From: Roseiarcus sp963770035
GTDB taxonomy: Bacteria; Pseudomonadota; Alphaproteobacteria; Rhizobiales; Beijerinckiaceae
Assembly (NCBI GenBank): GCA_963770035.1
Contig: CAVYON010000045.1
Location: 1 to 64,000, forward strand
Reading direction: 5' to 3'
DNA length: 64,000 bases
Each line of letters starts with the position of its first letter. Positions within the stretch are counted from its first letter, which is position 1. The translations under genes and the position numbers were made by a program. Below the pieces are notes generated by a model. The model was not told the origin of the DNA and did no database searches. It was given only the letters and a program-made list of their open reading frames with translations. Positions 49,763-59,210 of the stretch are shown here, in pieces.

Positions 49763-50908
49763 ATGGATTTCGAACTGAGCAGCGAGCAGCAGATGCTGCG
49801 CGACAACGTGTCGCGCCTGATGAAGAACCGGTATGGGTTCGAGGCCCGCAAAACCCATCAAGCGACGCCTGCCGGCTTTAGCGAGGCGCTTTGGCGCGAA
49901 TACGCCGACATGGGGCTGCTCGGCGCGCCGTTCTCGGAGGAGGACGGCGGCTTCGGCGGCGGTCCGGTCGAGACGATGATCGTGATGGAGGAATTCGGCA
50001 GGGCGCTGGCGCTCGAGCCCTACCTCGAGACGGTCGTCACCTGCGGCGCGCTCATCACGCACGCCGCGCCCGCAGAAAAGCGCGGAGAACTCGTCGGTCG
50101 GATCGCCGCAGGCGATTTGCGCCTTAGCTTCGCCCACGCCGAACGCCAAGCTGGATTTGATCTTCATGACGTCGGGCTGTCGGCGGCTAAGGACGGCGCC
50201 GTTTATGTTCTCGACGGGCAAAAGGGACTCGTCGCCAATGGCGACAGCGCGGATGCGCTGATCGTCTCCGGCCGGATCGCCGGCAGCCGGCGCGACCGTG
50301 AAGGCATCGGGCTGTTCCTCGTCGACGCCGACGCGCCTGGGATAACCCGCCGCGCCTATCCGACCCAGGATGGCCGCCGCGCCGCCGAGATCGACTTTTC
50401 CAGGGTTCGGATCGAGCCGGAGAACGTGCTTGGCGCTCCCGAGGGGGGCCTCCCGATCATCGAGCGCGCAATCGACGAGACCATCGCCGCGCTGTCGGCC
50501 GAAGCGGTCGGCGCAATGAGCGAGGCGCTCGCGATGACCGTCGAATACCTGAAGACGCGCAAGCAATTCGGCGTCACGATCGGCTCGTTCCAGGCGCTGC
50601 AGCATCGGGCCGCCGACATGGTCGTCGCCCTCGAACAGGCGCGCAGCATGATGTATCTGGCCGCCATGAGTGCCGCCGAGGAGAATGCTTCCGAGAGAGC
50701 CAAGACGATTTCGGCGGCCAAGGTGCAGATTGGACGCTCCGCGAAATTCATCGGGCAGCAGGCCGTTCAGATGCACGGCGGAATCGCGATGACCTACGAG
50801 TACAAGGTTGGGCATCTCTTCAAGCGTCTGACCATGATCGACGCGGCCTACGGCGACGCCGACGTGCATGTCCGCAGGCTCGGCGATCGAGGCTCGCTGT
50901 TCGCCTGA
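49763..50908 (+). CDS. Acyl-CoA dehydrogenase, second subunit type
   Basis: A 381-residue acyl-CoA dehydrogenase relative with MDFELSSEQQMLRDNVSRLM at the start, LGAPFSEEDGGFGGGPVET, the FAD/acyl region GLFLVDADAPGITRRAYP and the C-terminal helices FGVTIGSFQALQHRAADM and QMHGGIAMTYEYKVGHLFKR. The usual SEPxxGSD motif is changed to a FAHAERQAGFD stretch, as in the non-identical partner of heteromeric dehydrogenases. It starts 3 bases after the first gene and likely forms a complex with its product. Confidence 0.9.
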   Translation: MDFELSSEQQMLRDNVSRLMKNRYGFEARKTHQATPAGFSEALWREYADMGLLGAPFSEEDGGFGGGPVETMIVMEEFGRALALEPYLETVVTCGALITHAAPAEKRGELVGRIAAGDLRLSFAHAERQAGFDLHDVGLSAAKDGAVYVLDGQKGLVANGDSADALIVSGRIAGSRRDREGIGLFLVDADAPGITRRAYPTQDGRRAAEIDFSRVRIEPENVLGAPEGGLPIIERAIDETIAALSAEAVGAMSEALAMTVEYLKTRKQFGVTIGSFQALQHRAADMVVALEQARSMMYLAAMSAAEENASERAKTISAAKVQIGRSAKFIGQQAVQMHGGIAMTYEYKVGHLFKRLTMIDAAYGDADVHVRRLGDRGSLFA

Positions 50909-50912
50909 AAGC

Positions 50913-51533
50913 GTGAGCGCGCGGACGATTCTCGTCACCGCCTTCGAGCCCTTTGGCGGCGAGACGATCAACGCGTCGTGGGAGGCGGCTCGGGCCATCG
51001 AAGGCTGGCGCTGCGGCGTCGCCGTCGTTACGGCTCGTCAGCTGCCCTGCGCTTACGGGGCCTGTGTTGGCGAATTCGTCGAGGCGTTTGAGCGGTTGAG
51101 GCCGTCTGTCGTCGTCATGACAGGCCAGGCCGCGGCGCGCAGTATGGTCTGCGTCGAGCGGACCGCTCGCCTCCGCGCGGGCGTGACGGCGCGAGACAAT
51201 CGAGGCGCACTTGGTCCCACGGCGTCGGCGGGAAAGGCCCAGCTCCAGACGACGGCTCCGGTTGGCGACATGGTGCTTGCGATCCGCGAAGCAGGAGTCG
51301 CGGTGCGCGTTTCGACCGACGCTGGCGACTACGTCTGCAACCACCTCTACTACGGCGCGCTGCATCATCTTGCCCACGCCTCGCCGACTACGCCGGCCAT
51401 CTTCATTCATCTGCCGGCGACGCCGGAACAATCCGGGGGTGGACCCTGCGTTCGCCGGCTTGCCACGAGGGACGCCATGCGCGCGCTGCAGGCCGGAATC
51501 CTTACGCTATCGGACCAGAACGGGATGAGTTGA
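50913..51533 (+). CDS. pcp: Pyroglutamyl-peptidase I (cysteine peptidase C15)
   Basis: Removes N-terminal pyroglutamate from peptides. Catalytic residues: Cys in DYVCNHLYYGAL, His in FIHLPATPEQ, and the acidic residue in the FVEAFERLRPSVV segment; the substrate loop VTAFEPFGGETINAS is conserved. GTG 50913 is the probable start, four bases past the acyl-CoA dehydrogenase stop, giving 206 residues, close to the family mean. It probably shares the operon with the dehydrogenase pair, though a metabolic link is not evident. Confidence 0.88.
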   Translation: MSARTILVTAFEPFGGETINASWEAARAIEGWRCGVAVVTARQLPCAYGACVGEFVEAFERLRPSVVVMTGQAAARSMVCVERTARLRAGVTARDNRGALGPTASAGKAQLQTTAPVGDMVLAIREAGVAVRVSTDAGDYVCNHLYYGALHHLAHASPTTPAIFIHLPATPEQSGGGPCVRRLATRDAMRALQAGILTLSDQNGMS

Positions 51534-51554
51534 CGTCTCCGCCGATGATCCGAA

Positions 51555-51577
51555 CCGCCTGCTAGGGCGGCTTTCTT
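51555..51577 (+). terminator. Intrinsic terminator after pcp
   Basis: CCGCC (51555-51559), loop TGCTAG, GGCGG (51566-51570), then CTTTCTTT and further T-rich sequence. It ends the dehydrogenase-pcp transcript. Confidence 0.65.
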
Positions 51578-51713
51578 TCGCTCTTTTTGGTCCTCCGATC
51601 CTAAACTCCTGCTTTATCAAAGCCTTGCTGGTTCTACAACCCAACGGTCGTAAATCGAGCCCGGCCACGAAACAGGAGCCTTAACAAGAGCGGAACAGGT
51701 CGCTATCAGGTCG

Positions 51714-51728
51714 GAACAAGCACAGAAC
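51714..51728 (+). promoter_or_regulatory. LexA-type SOS box (GAAC-N7-GAAC)
   Basis: GAACAAGCACAGAAC is an exact match to the direct-repeat SOS box known from Rhodobacter and other Alphaproteobacteria. More GGAACA pieces lie upstream at 51690-51696. The only candidate downstream gene is the short frame at 51769, which I do not recognise. Confidence 0.5.
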
Positions 51729-51768
51729 AGACAGGGCGAACCCGGGTGCAAGATCCGGCGCGGCCAAG

Positions 51769-51966
51769 TTGCATAGCGTTGCCGGCATTCCCTCCCCCGC
51801 GCAGGAAAGACAGATTATGCGGGCGGTCGGATGCGGGCGAATCGCGACTCGGCTAAAAGATCTCTTGGCCCCATCGGCCGACGCGCCGGCGATTGCTGGA
51901 TATGCGGCGTCTCGGGAATGGAAGCGCCGCTTGCATAGGCAGGCGGCGCCATTTTGCTCGGGATGA
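51769..51966 (+). CDS. Short open frame downstream of the SOS box
   Basis: A 65-codon frame beginning with TTG at 51769 (HSVAGIPSPAQERQIMRAVG, ending RRLHRQAAPFCSG). It is basic and contains no membrane helix. There is no clear ribosome binding site. It is the only plausible target of the LexA-type site at 51714, 40 bases upstream. It could be a remnant of an SOS gene or noise. The remainder of 51534-51995 shows no gene. Confidence 0.25.
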   Translation: MHSVAGIPSPAQERQIMRAVGCGRIATRLKDLLAPSADAPAIAGYAASREWKRRLHRQAAPFCSG

Positions 51967-51995
51967 GGCTGAAGACGCGAAAGAGTTGAACTAAT

Positions 51996-52511
51996 TTAGG
52001 CCGCTATATTAAACGACTTCGTTAGCTGGTCCTTGATCGGCTCGATGGTCTCGGCGACGGTCTTCTGCGCCAGTTCGGCAAGATCCTTGAACTGCACGAC
52101 GACGGCTTCGGTCTGCTTGCGAGCGAAATCGCTCTGAAGAGCCAAGAGATCGGCGACAGATTTTGCGCTCAGCGCCGCCTTGACCAAATTGAAGCTGGCC
52201 TCCGCATTCGCGCGAGCCGCGGCCAATGCCTTGGCGTTGAACGCGACGGTCCCGTCCTTGGCTGCCGCGAAGCTCAATTCCAATGCGCTGGTGGCCTCCT
52301 CTGCCGAAACCTTCGCCTTGGCGAAAGCCGCGCGCGATTCCACCATCCCCTTCTGCAGTGCATTACGCACCGTTTCCTGCATCTCCATAGCGGGCTCGAC
52401 GATTGCCTCGACCGCCTCGGCAGCGGTCGGAACCTCGTTCGGAAGGTCTGGTTCAAGCTGAGGCGCGGACGTCGCCTGCATTGCGACGCTCTTTTTCGAT
52501 GAGTTTGCCAT
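51996..52511 (-). CDS. Phasin family protein (larger)
   Basis: Granule-associated protein of 171 residues that coats polyhydroxyalkanoate inclusions. It has long amphipathic Ala-rich helices (AAFAKAKVSAEEATSALELS, AAARANAEASFNLVKAALSA) and the phasin segment LLALQSDFARKQTEAVVVQF, followed by LAELAQKTVAETIEPIKDQL. No signal peptide. The gene follows the smaller phasin 40 bases away on the same strand, so the two are likely co-transcribed. Confidence 0.9.
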   Translation of the reverse strand: MANSSKKSVAMQATSAPQLEPDLPNEVPTAAEAVEAIVEPAMEMQETVRNALQKGMVESRAAFAKAKVSAEEATSALELSFAAAKDGTVAFNAKALAAARANAEASFNLVKAALSAKSVADLLALQSDFARKQTEAVVVQFKDLAELAQKTVAETIEPIKDQLTKSFNIAA

Positions 52512-52551
52512 TATTTGCTCTCGTTTGTTTTCACCGCCAAGGTTGGCCGGA

Positions 52552-52917
52552 TCAGTTTGAACTCGACGTCATGCTTTTCTGGAGAACGACGCCGAAGTCC
52601 TTCGCTTGGGTCTGCAAACTAGAAAGCTGACTCTTCAGGTATTCGCTCTGCAGCGCAAAAGCTTCCTGCGGATCCCTAGCTCGAACGAGCTTGCTCGCCA
52701 GATCGAAGGCGGCGTTCACGTTCCGCTCCATGTAGCCGAGCACGTGCGCAGCGACCGGCTTGACGCCCCCGTGACCCGCGCCGGCAGCATCGCCGGCCGC
52801 CCCCGCCGTCCGCTGCGCCACAGCCAAGAAGCTTTCAAATGCCTTGCGCGCCTGCTCGACGCTTTGCTCGGCAAGATCACGCAGGTCGTTCGGGACCTCG
52901 AAAGGGGAAGCGCTCAT
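52552..52917 (-). CDS. Phasin family protein (smaller)
   Basis: A 121-residue phasin: VPNDLRDLAEQSVEQARKAF leads into the Gly/Ala hinge AGAAGDAAGAGHGG, then NVNAAFDLASKLVRARDPQE and ALQSEYLKSQLSSLQTQAKD. This is the usual phasin order. It is the first gene of a two-phasin operon preceded by paired TGC-N3-GCA dyads. Together with the MmgR-like sRNA it indicates polyhydroxybutyrate storage in this organism. Confidence 0.92.
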   Translation of the reverse strand: MSASPFEVPNDLRDLAEQSVEQARKAFESFLAVAQRTAGAAGDAAGAGHGGVKPVAAHVLGYMERNVNAAFDLASKLVRARDPQEAFALQSEYLKSQLSSLQTQAKDFGVVLQKSMTSSSN

Positions 52918-52987
52918 CGGTCATGCCTTCGATTTGGGGCGGGCGACGCCCGCTCGTCGTGCATCAGCCCATAGCGCAGTTCTTGCT

Positions 52988-53016
52988 GCGCTGCAACATA
53001 AATATTGCGCCGCACC
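52988..53016 (-). promoter_or_regulatory. Paired TGC-N3-GCA dyads before the phasin genes
   Basis: TGCGCTGCA at 52988-52996 and TGCGCCGCA at 53008-53016, 20 bases apart, about 70-100 bases before the phasin start, flanking an AT-rich AATATTTAT stretch that could contain the -10. Similar dyads are reported as PhaR operators in other Alphaproteobacteria. The same pair frames the sRNA promoter at 17791-17835. Confidence 0.55.
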
Positions 53017-53155
53017 CATGATTTTAACCTTCCGCGAAATCGGTCCTCCGCTAAGCGTGGTGGAATCTTTAGAACAGCGTTAAAGAATTGCTAACGGTCG
53101 GAGGCGTACGCGAGTTTTCGATATCGTCCGGCCGAGGGTTGATAGCGAGCCGATC

Positions 53156-56003
53156 TTGGTTCTTCCGCCGTCGAAAGACTCTGCAAAAATCGCGCTGGCG
53201 AAGGAGATCGCGGTCGACCTGTTCGCCGCGGCGGCTCGCATTGCGGGCATGGGCTCGCCGATTGCGATCATCGACGCGGCGGGACGCTCCGTGGCGGTCA
53301 CGCCTTTCGGACTTGCGCTGGTCGGAACGCGCGATCAGGTTGAGTTCCAGAGAGTGTTCCTGTCGGGAGACGGCCCCGGGGCGCGCCGGCTGCGTCGCCT
53401 GGCGGCGGCGCTGGCGATCGAAGACCCACCGCAACTCGAGCGTATCCGCCGGTTTCACGGCTCGCGCCCCTCCAGCATCAATACGCGTTGCGTCCGGATC
53501 GTTGGTCCCGGTGGGGGGGCTTTTCTCGTGCTCGCAGCGGACGACGCCGGATACAGGCGTGAAGATCCCATTGACGCCCCCGAAACCACCGACCCGCAAC
53601 GCCCTGGCGCCATGCCGCTGGAGATCGGGGCGCCTCTGCGGTCGCGCTTTCTCTGGCGCATGGACAAGGACGGACGCTTCGGCGACCCGCACCCCGTGCT
53701 TGCTGCGGCTCTGGGCGATCATGCGCCGAAGTCGGGTGAAACGATCGACCATGTGCGGCTTCGCGCCGCAGTCGAAAATGGACCCGCGCTTGCGGCCGCC
53801 ACAGAAAAGGGAGAGACGTTTTCCGGCCTGACGGTTCTGTGGCGCGTCGGCGACGGCGTCCGCGCCCGTCCTATTACATTCTCGGGCACGCCAATTTTTG
53901 ACAAGGGGCGCGAATACAAAGGCTTCACGGGGTTTGGCACGGTCGGCGAGGCACTCGCCGTCGGGGGGGAAATTCCGGCGACAAACCCGCCCGCCACGGA
54001 CGCGAAAGCAGAGCCGGAGCATAAGGCCGCAACCGTCGAGTCGGGTCCCGTCCACGGATCGACGGAGCGTTCGAGTGAAGGCTCCGCGACGCCGTCGGAA
54101 CCGGACAAAGCCGACGAGCCGGCGTCTCGCCCGGCCTTGGAACTCGATCCGCCGTCGGACCGGCTACCCGCCGAAACGCGGTCCGCGGAGATTTACGTCT
54201 TCCGGCACGGTCAGTCAGCGCTGCCGGCGGCTTCGAAAATCGTCCCCATTCGCCCGGGCGCGTTCGACATGTCGAGGCCGCCGCAGGAGGCCGGGGAGAC
54301 GGCCGACGGAAGCGTCGAACTCAGCAGGGCTGAACGTGAGGCGTTCCGCGAGATCGCCCGGGCGCTTGTTGGTCGCGCCCACGCGCCTCGCCAGGACGAG
54401 ACCGAGTCCGCCAGCGATGGGCCGGCGGAGGAGCGTGAGCGGTCGCGAGAAACATTGGGAGCCCCTGTCCCCTCGCCGAGCTCAGACCAAGGTCCACCGC
54501 CTCCCGCAGACTTGATCGCCGGGCCGACTCTGCGAAATGCCCTCGCGCTGCTTGACCGCGTTTCAGTGGGCGTGCTCGTCGCGGACGAAACGCGCGCTCT
54601 TTACGTTAATCTGACGCTGCTCGCACTCCTCGGGTATCGCGATCGTGAGCAATTTGAGGCGCTCAATGGACTTTCAGCGATGTTTCGCGGCGATGCGCGA
54701 CCGGCGATGTCGGACAACGATGCACGACGCGATCTGCGTTTACACGATCGAGGGCCAGGCACTGGCCGTTGAGGGCCGGGCGCAGACGATTTTGTGGGAC
54801 GGCTCACCAGCTACGCTGGTCATGCTGCGTCCTACACAGGCGCCGCATTCCACCGACCGGGAAGCCGAGGCGGATGCTCGCGTTGCCGGCTACGGCGGCG
54901 ATCCCCTCGACTTGCTCGATCTCGCGACCGACGGCGCTGTCGTTGTCGATGTGGCCGGCCGTATCCAGTCGTTCAGCGCATCCGCCCAACGCCTGTTTGG
55001 GTATAGCGAGGAAGAGGTCGCGGGAGAGAGCGTGCTGATGCTCCTCGCGCCGGGAAGCCACCCGACGGCCACTGCCAGGCTCGATGAGCTGGGCGCGCTC
55101 ATCGAGGGGTCTGCGCCGGAGCAGCCGATCGCTGTCGTCGGTCGCGAACGCAATGGGACGGCGCTCGCCCTGACCCTGACGCTCGCGCCCGCGCCCGTCG
55201 GGCCGAAGGCCGCGAGACGCTATTTTGTGCTTTTCCGGGGTGTGCGGCGGGAGCGCGAGGCCGAGCGCCGGCTTGCGACCGAGAGGGATGCGGCGATCGC
55301 GGCGAGCTCTGCGAAAACGGAATTCCTGGCTCATGTCAGTCACGAGATCCGCACGCCGCTTCATGCAATTCTCGGCTTCGCCGAAGTGATGATTGAGGAA
55401 CGGTTCGGGCCGGTCGGCAATGAGCGGTATCGCGATTATCTCAAAGACATTCATGCCTCGGGCCGGCATGTGATCAGCCTCGCAGACGACCTGCTCGACA
55501 TCAGCAAGATTGAATTGGGGAAGCTTGAACTCGCCTTTGCGCCGGTGGATGTCAATAACCTGATTCGGGAGTGTGTTTCTCTGATGCAGCCACAAGCGGC
55601 TCGCGAGCGCATCATTATGCGTGTATCGCTATTTGACCGTCTGCCGCGGGTGATGGTCGACGAACGCTCGCTCAGACAGATCATGTTGAACCTCATGTCG
55701 AACGCGGTGAAGTTCAACGAGCCAGGTGGACAAGTCATCCTTTCGACCACGATCGATGCTGCGGGCCAAGCGGTCATCAGGGTGCGCGACACCGGAGTCG
55801 GGATGAACGAAAGCGAGGTCGGCGTTGCGCTCGAGCCCTTCGGCCAAGTCTCCGGGCGAGGTCATAAGGGCGGAGTTGGTCTTGGCCTGCCGCTGACGAA
55901 AGCGCTCATTGAAGCCAACAAGGCAGAATTCTCGATCAAGAGCCGCCGCGACCACGGTACGCTGGTCGAGATCTGCTTCCCGATTGTGCAGGCCGCCCAG
56001 TAG
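53156..56003 (+). CDS. PdhS-like cytoplasmic PAS sensor histidine kinase, frameshifted
   Basis: Large histidine kinase of the PleC/DivJ/PdhS group, which in Brucella and rhizobia controls DivK/CtrA cell-cycle signalling. There is no membrane segment. A PAS-like N-terminal part (SPIAIIDAAGRSVAVTPFGL) is followed by a Pro/Glu-rich linker and a PAS domain (ALLDRVSVGVLVADETRALY). The frame slips at about 54720-54730, between MSDNDA and HDAICVYTIEG. A second PAS (ATDGAVVVDVAGRIQSFSAS) precedes the H-box FLAHVSHEIRTPLHAILGFA, N-box RQIMLNLMSNAVKFNEPG and G-boxes RDTGVGMNE and GVGLGLPLTKALIE. Start is uncertain: TTG 53156, with in-frame codons upstream to 53080. Confidence 0.85.
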
Positions 56004-56165
56004 AGTTAATCGGCGCGGCAATCCAACGCTGAGCCAGAAACGTTTGCGCGTCCCCAGCTGAAACACTCGCGTTCGGGCCTTCGGCCCTAACTTCGCCACC
56101 GAACTCGTTTTCTTCCGCTTCCTGTGCTAGGCAGATCAAGAGATACGAGGCTCGAAGGCGAAGCG

Positions 56166-56900
56166 ATGGCGGCCGGCGCCGGCAGTGGGGAACGCGCTGC
56201 GCACGTCGAAGCGCGCCGTGGAACGCAACGCGCCACGGTTCCATTGCCCGCGGACCGGGATCGATTGTTCGCCGTTGCCAAACGGCGCTCTGCGCGAGTC
56301 CGGTTCTTGCGCGGCGGCATTTTGGTAAGTGTCATTGGCGCGGTGGCGACGATGGTCGCTTTCGCCTATTTCAATCCGTTCGGACGAGCGCCCGGGTCGC
56401 TTAGCTTCTCGAAGCTGTCGGTGGACGGAAACAAGATCGCCATGTCCAGACCGAGACTGGCTGGGTTTCGCAGCGACGGAGAGCCCTATGTTCTCACCGC
56501 CGAACGGGCCCTTCAGGATATGAAGCATCCGACCGTGGCTGAACTCCAGAACCTCGTAGGCGACATGGGGATGGCCGGCGGGCAGACGACGCGGCTCACC
56601 GCCGACGCCGGTCTCTATGACAGTGTCGCGGAGCGTATGAAGCTGACCGGAAACGTGCATATCGCCAATGCTCGTTTTGAGGTGATCCTGCGCAGCGTCG
56701 ACATCGATTTCAAGACAGGGGTTTATCGAAGCGATGAGCCGGTCCTGGTTCACATCGGCGGGGATACTTCCGTGACTGCTGATCGTGCAACGGCCCAGAA
56801 CAACGGGCAAGAGCTGATTTTCGAGGGCCGCGTCAGGACGACCGTCGCACCGCAGGCGGGCGCGCCCGCCGATGCTAAGACGAAAAGGATCACTGAATGA
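56166..56900 (+). CDS. lptC: LPS export ABC transporter periplasmic protein LptC
   Basis: Inner-membrane anchored bridge protein that receives LPS from LptBFG and hands it to LptA. One membrane helix at about 50-72 (GGILVSVIGAVATMVAFAYF) is followed by a beta-jellyroll domain with YVLTAERALQDMKHPTVAEL and RLTADAGLYDSVAERMKLTG. 244 residues from ATG 56166; codons upstream to 56124 are unlikely. Its stop overlaps lptA by four bases (ATGA). Confidence 0.88.
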   Translation: MAAGAGSGERAAHVEARRGTQRATVPLPADRDRLFAVAKRRSARVRFLRGGILVSVIGAVATMVAFAYFNPFGRAPGSLSFSKLSVDGNKIAMSRPRLAGFRSDGEPYVLTAERALQDMKHPTVAELQNLVGDMGMAGGQTTRLTADAGLYDSVAERMKLTGNVHIANARFEVILRSVDIDFKTGVYRSDEPVLVHIGGDTSVTADRATAQNNGQELIFEGRVRTTVAPQAGAPADAKTKRITE

Positions 56901-57541
56901 AGAAGCTCAACGCTTTCCGGATCGGAATGCGGTGCGGGGCGCTCGCGCTCATTCTTGCCGTGGCGAGCGCAGAGGCGGCGCCGACGGCGGCCAGCAAGCC
57001 CGCGCAGTCTTCGAGCCCAATTCAAATTTTGCCGGGATCGAATTCGAAGGAGCCCATCTCCATCGACGCCGACAAGCTCGTCTATTTCGACAAGGAGCAG
57101 AAGGCCATCTATTCGGGAAACGTCGTTGTCGTTCAGGGCGACACGAAAATGACCTGCTCCGCGATGACCGTCTATCTCGATCGATCTCCGGCGCCCAGCG
57201 CTGGCGCTCCGGGATCGGCGGTTCCGGGATCGGCTGCGCCGGCCGCAGCGCCGCAACAGCCGGCGCAGGACTCGGGCATCAAGCGGCTCGAGGCGGCCGG
57301 ACCGGTCACGGTGATCTCCAAGACGCAGGTTGCGACCGGGGACTCCGGGATCTACGACAAGATGCAAGACAAAGTGTTTTTGGTCGGCCATGTCACCCTG
57401 AGCGACGGCCAGAACGTCACGAAGGGCGACAAATTGACCTACGATCTGAAATCCGGCCAAGCCACGATCGATAATAGTGGCAAGCCCGGGAGAGTCCATG
57501 GACAGTTCACACCCAACAGCGCCCAGGCGACGCCCAAGTAG
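56897..57541 (+). CDS. lptA: LPS transport periplasmic protein LptA
   Basis: Soluble OstA-domain protein that forms the periplasmic LPS bridge. The signal peptide (IGMRCGALALILAVASAEAA) is followed by EPISIDADKLVYFDKEQKAI and YSGNVVVVQGDTKMTCSAM, the hallmark LptA strands, then an insertion rich in Pro, Ala and Gly (about residues 98-122), and VTLSDGQNVTKGDKLTYDL. 214 residues. It lies between lptC and lptB as in most Alphaproteobacteria. Confidence 0.92.
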   Translation: MKKLNAFRIGMRCGALALILAVASAEAAPTAASKPAQSSSPIQILPGSNSKEPISIDADKLVYFDKEQKAIYSGNVVVVQGDTKMTCSAMTVYLDRSPAPSAGAPGSAVPGSAAPAAAPQQPAQDSGIKRLEAAGPVTVISKTQVATGDSGIYDKMQDKVFLVGHVTLSDGQNVTKGDKLTYDLKSGQATIDNSGKPGRVHGQFTPNSAQATPK

Positions 57542-57592
57542 GAGGGCGCATGCCGGCCTAAGACATCCTTGACATCCAGGTGAGCGCCTTCC

Positions 57593-58426
57593 GTGACAGA
57601 TGAAGTCTTGCGCAGAGCCGGTTCCGCGCGACGATCCGGTATGTTGGGAGCCGCGGATGGCGAGTCGGCCCTGGACGGCGCCGAATGGGACGTCCCGCGC
57701 GAACAGGGGCTCCTCGCTGTGCATCATCTCGGCAAGGGTTATCGAGGCCGTATGGTAGTTCAGGACGTCAGCATATCTGTGCGCCGCGGCGAAGCCGTCG
57801 GGTTGCTCGGTCCGAACGGGGCAGGAAAAACCACCGTCTTCTATATGATCATGGGCCTAGTCCGGCCGGATAAGGGGACGATCGAACTCGACGCCCACGA
57901 TGTCACCGCCTTGCCGATGTTTCAGCGCGCGCAACTCGGCATCGGCTATCTGCCTCAGGAGGCGTCGATTTTCCGCGGCTTGAATGTTGAAGACAATATT
58001 CGAGCCGTGCTTGAGGTCAACGAGTCCAATCGCGCCGCGCGCGAGGAAGTCTTGGAATCTCTGCTCGACGAGTTCGACATCGCGCGTTTGCGGAAAACGC
58101 CATCAATCGCGCTATCTGGCGGCGAGCGCCGGCGTTGCGAAATCGCCCGCGCACTGGCCGGAAAGCCATCGTTTATGCTGCTCGACGAACCGTTCGCCGG
58201 CATTGATCCTATCGCGGTCGGCGACATTCAGGACTTGGTGCGCCACCTGAAAGGACGCGGCATCGGGGTTCTAATCACCGATCACAACGTGCGCGAGACG
58301 CTTGGGCTGATCGACCGTGCTTACATCATCCATAGCGGGCACGTGCTGACGGAGGGGCCTCCCGACGCGATCATTCACCACCCCGACGTTCGCCGCTTTT
58401 ACCTCGGCGAGGGCTTTCGCATGTGA
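57593..58426 (+). CDS. lptB: LPS export ABC transporter ATP-binding protein LptB
   Basis: ATPase that powers LPS extraction with LptFG. Walker A is LLGPNGAGKTTVFYMIMG, Q-loop GYLPQEASIFRGL, signature ALSGGERRRCEIARAL, Walker B FMLLDEPFAGIDP and switch His in ITDHNVRETL. The N-terminus is about 30 residues longer than in E. coli LptB. GTG 57593 starts the frame. The usual downstream rpoN is absent; a convergent PTS cluster follows 13 bases later. Confidence 0.95.
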   Translation: MTDEVLRRAGSARRSGMLGAADGESALDGAEWDVPREQGLLAVHHLGKGYRGRMVVQDVSISVRRGEAVGLLGPNGAGKTTVFYMIMGLVRPDKGTIELDAHDVTALPMFQRAQLGIGYLPQEASIFRGLNVEDNIRAVLEVNESNRAAREEVLESLLDEFDIARLRKTPSIALSGGERRRCEIARALAGKPSFMLLDEPFAGIDPIAVGDIQDLVRHLKGRGIGVLITDHNVRETLGLIDRAYIIHSGHVLTEGPPDAIIHHPDVRRFYLGEGFRM

Positions 58427-58439
58427 CGCAGAGGATGAG

Positions 58440-58763
58440 TTATTCGTCCTCGCCAAACCGATTGGCTATCAGTTCCTCAAGGGCGTCGAGCGCCGCTTGT
58501 GCCTGTAACCCGGTCGCGGAAACCGTGATCGTGGAGCCGAGACCAGCGCCGAGCGTCAATATACCCATGATCGAATCGCCGCCGACAGTTTCGCCACAGC
58601 GGGTCACTTTGATGTCGGCGTCAAACCGGTCGACGCACTGGACGAATTTGGCGGTGGCTCGGGCATGCAGACCCTTGCGGTTAACGATTCGCATCTCCCG
58701 CGAGAGGTCGGGCCGGAACCCCGGCGAAGTCTCGCCGCAATCTTCAGAACCAAGGTCGGTCAT
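58440..58763 (-). CDS. ptsH: HPr family phosphocarrier protein
   Basis: Phosphocarrier of the regulatory nitrogen/carbon PTS. The active-site His is in NRKGLHARATAKFVQ, and the HprK target Ser in GDSIMGILTLGAG. The protein of 107 residues has an 18-residue N-terminal extension compared with E. coli HPr; its start overlaps the EIIA stop by four bases (ATGA), which supports this start. It belongs to the conserved chvI-chvG-hprK-EIIA-HPr cluster. Confidence 0.95.
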   Translation of the reverse strand: MTDLGSEDCGETSPGFRPDLSREMRIVNRKGLHARATAKFVQCVDRFDADIKVTRCGETVGGDSIMGILTLGAGLGSTITVSATGLQAQAALDALEELIANRFGEDE

Positions 58764-59161
58764 TTTCCGGCAAGAACCTTGCTGGCGACGGTGATGTACT
58801 TCCGCCCCGCCTCGCGCGCCTCCACGACCGCATGGTCGAGATTGGTCGTGTCCCGCATAGTCGCAAGTTTGATCAGCATGGGAAGATTGACACCGCAGAT
58901 CACTTCTATTCGACCGCCGTCCATAACGGAAATCGCGAGATTGGACGGCGTACCGCCGAACATGTCCGTGAGGATCACCACCCCGGCGCCGTCCTGAACC
59001 CGTGCAGCTGCATTCAGGATGTCCGAGCGTCGCTGCTCCATATCGTCATCGGGACCAATCGTGATCGTCTCGAGCTGAGACTGCGGTCCCACGACGTGTT
59101 CGAGCGCTGCGCGAAAGCCAGTGGCGAGCTGACCATGGGTCACCAGGACCATTCCGATCAT
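58760..59161 (-). CDS. PTS EIIA-Man-type component
   Basis: A stand-alone mannose-family EIIA domain of 133 residues. The phosphorylated His is in MVLVTHGQLATGF; further conserved sequence is VVILTDMFGGTPSNLAI. It is taken from ATG 59161, since upstream codons look non-coding. In Hyphomicrobiales this protein has no transporter partner and relays phosphate from HPr in a regulatory circuit with HprK and ChvG-ChvI. Confidence 0.92.
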   Translation of the reverse strand: MIGMVLVTHGQLATGFRAALEHVVGPQSQLETITIGPDDDMEQRRSDILNAAARVQDGAGVVILTDMFGGTPSNLAISVMDGGRIEVICGVNLPMLIKLATMRDTTNLDHAVVEAREAGRKYITVASKVLAGK

Positions 59162-59210
59162 CAAATATCCATCAGTCGTCTGGCTTGGGCGTTCGATGCC
59201 GTTGAAGCCG

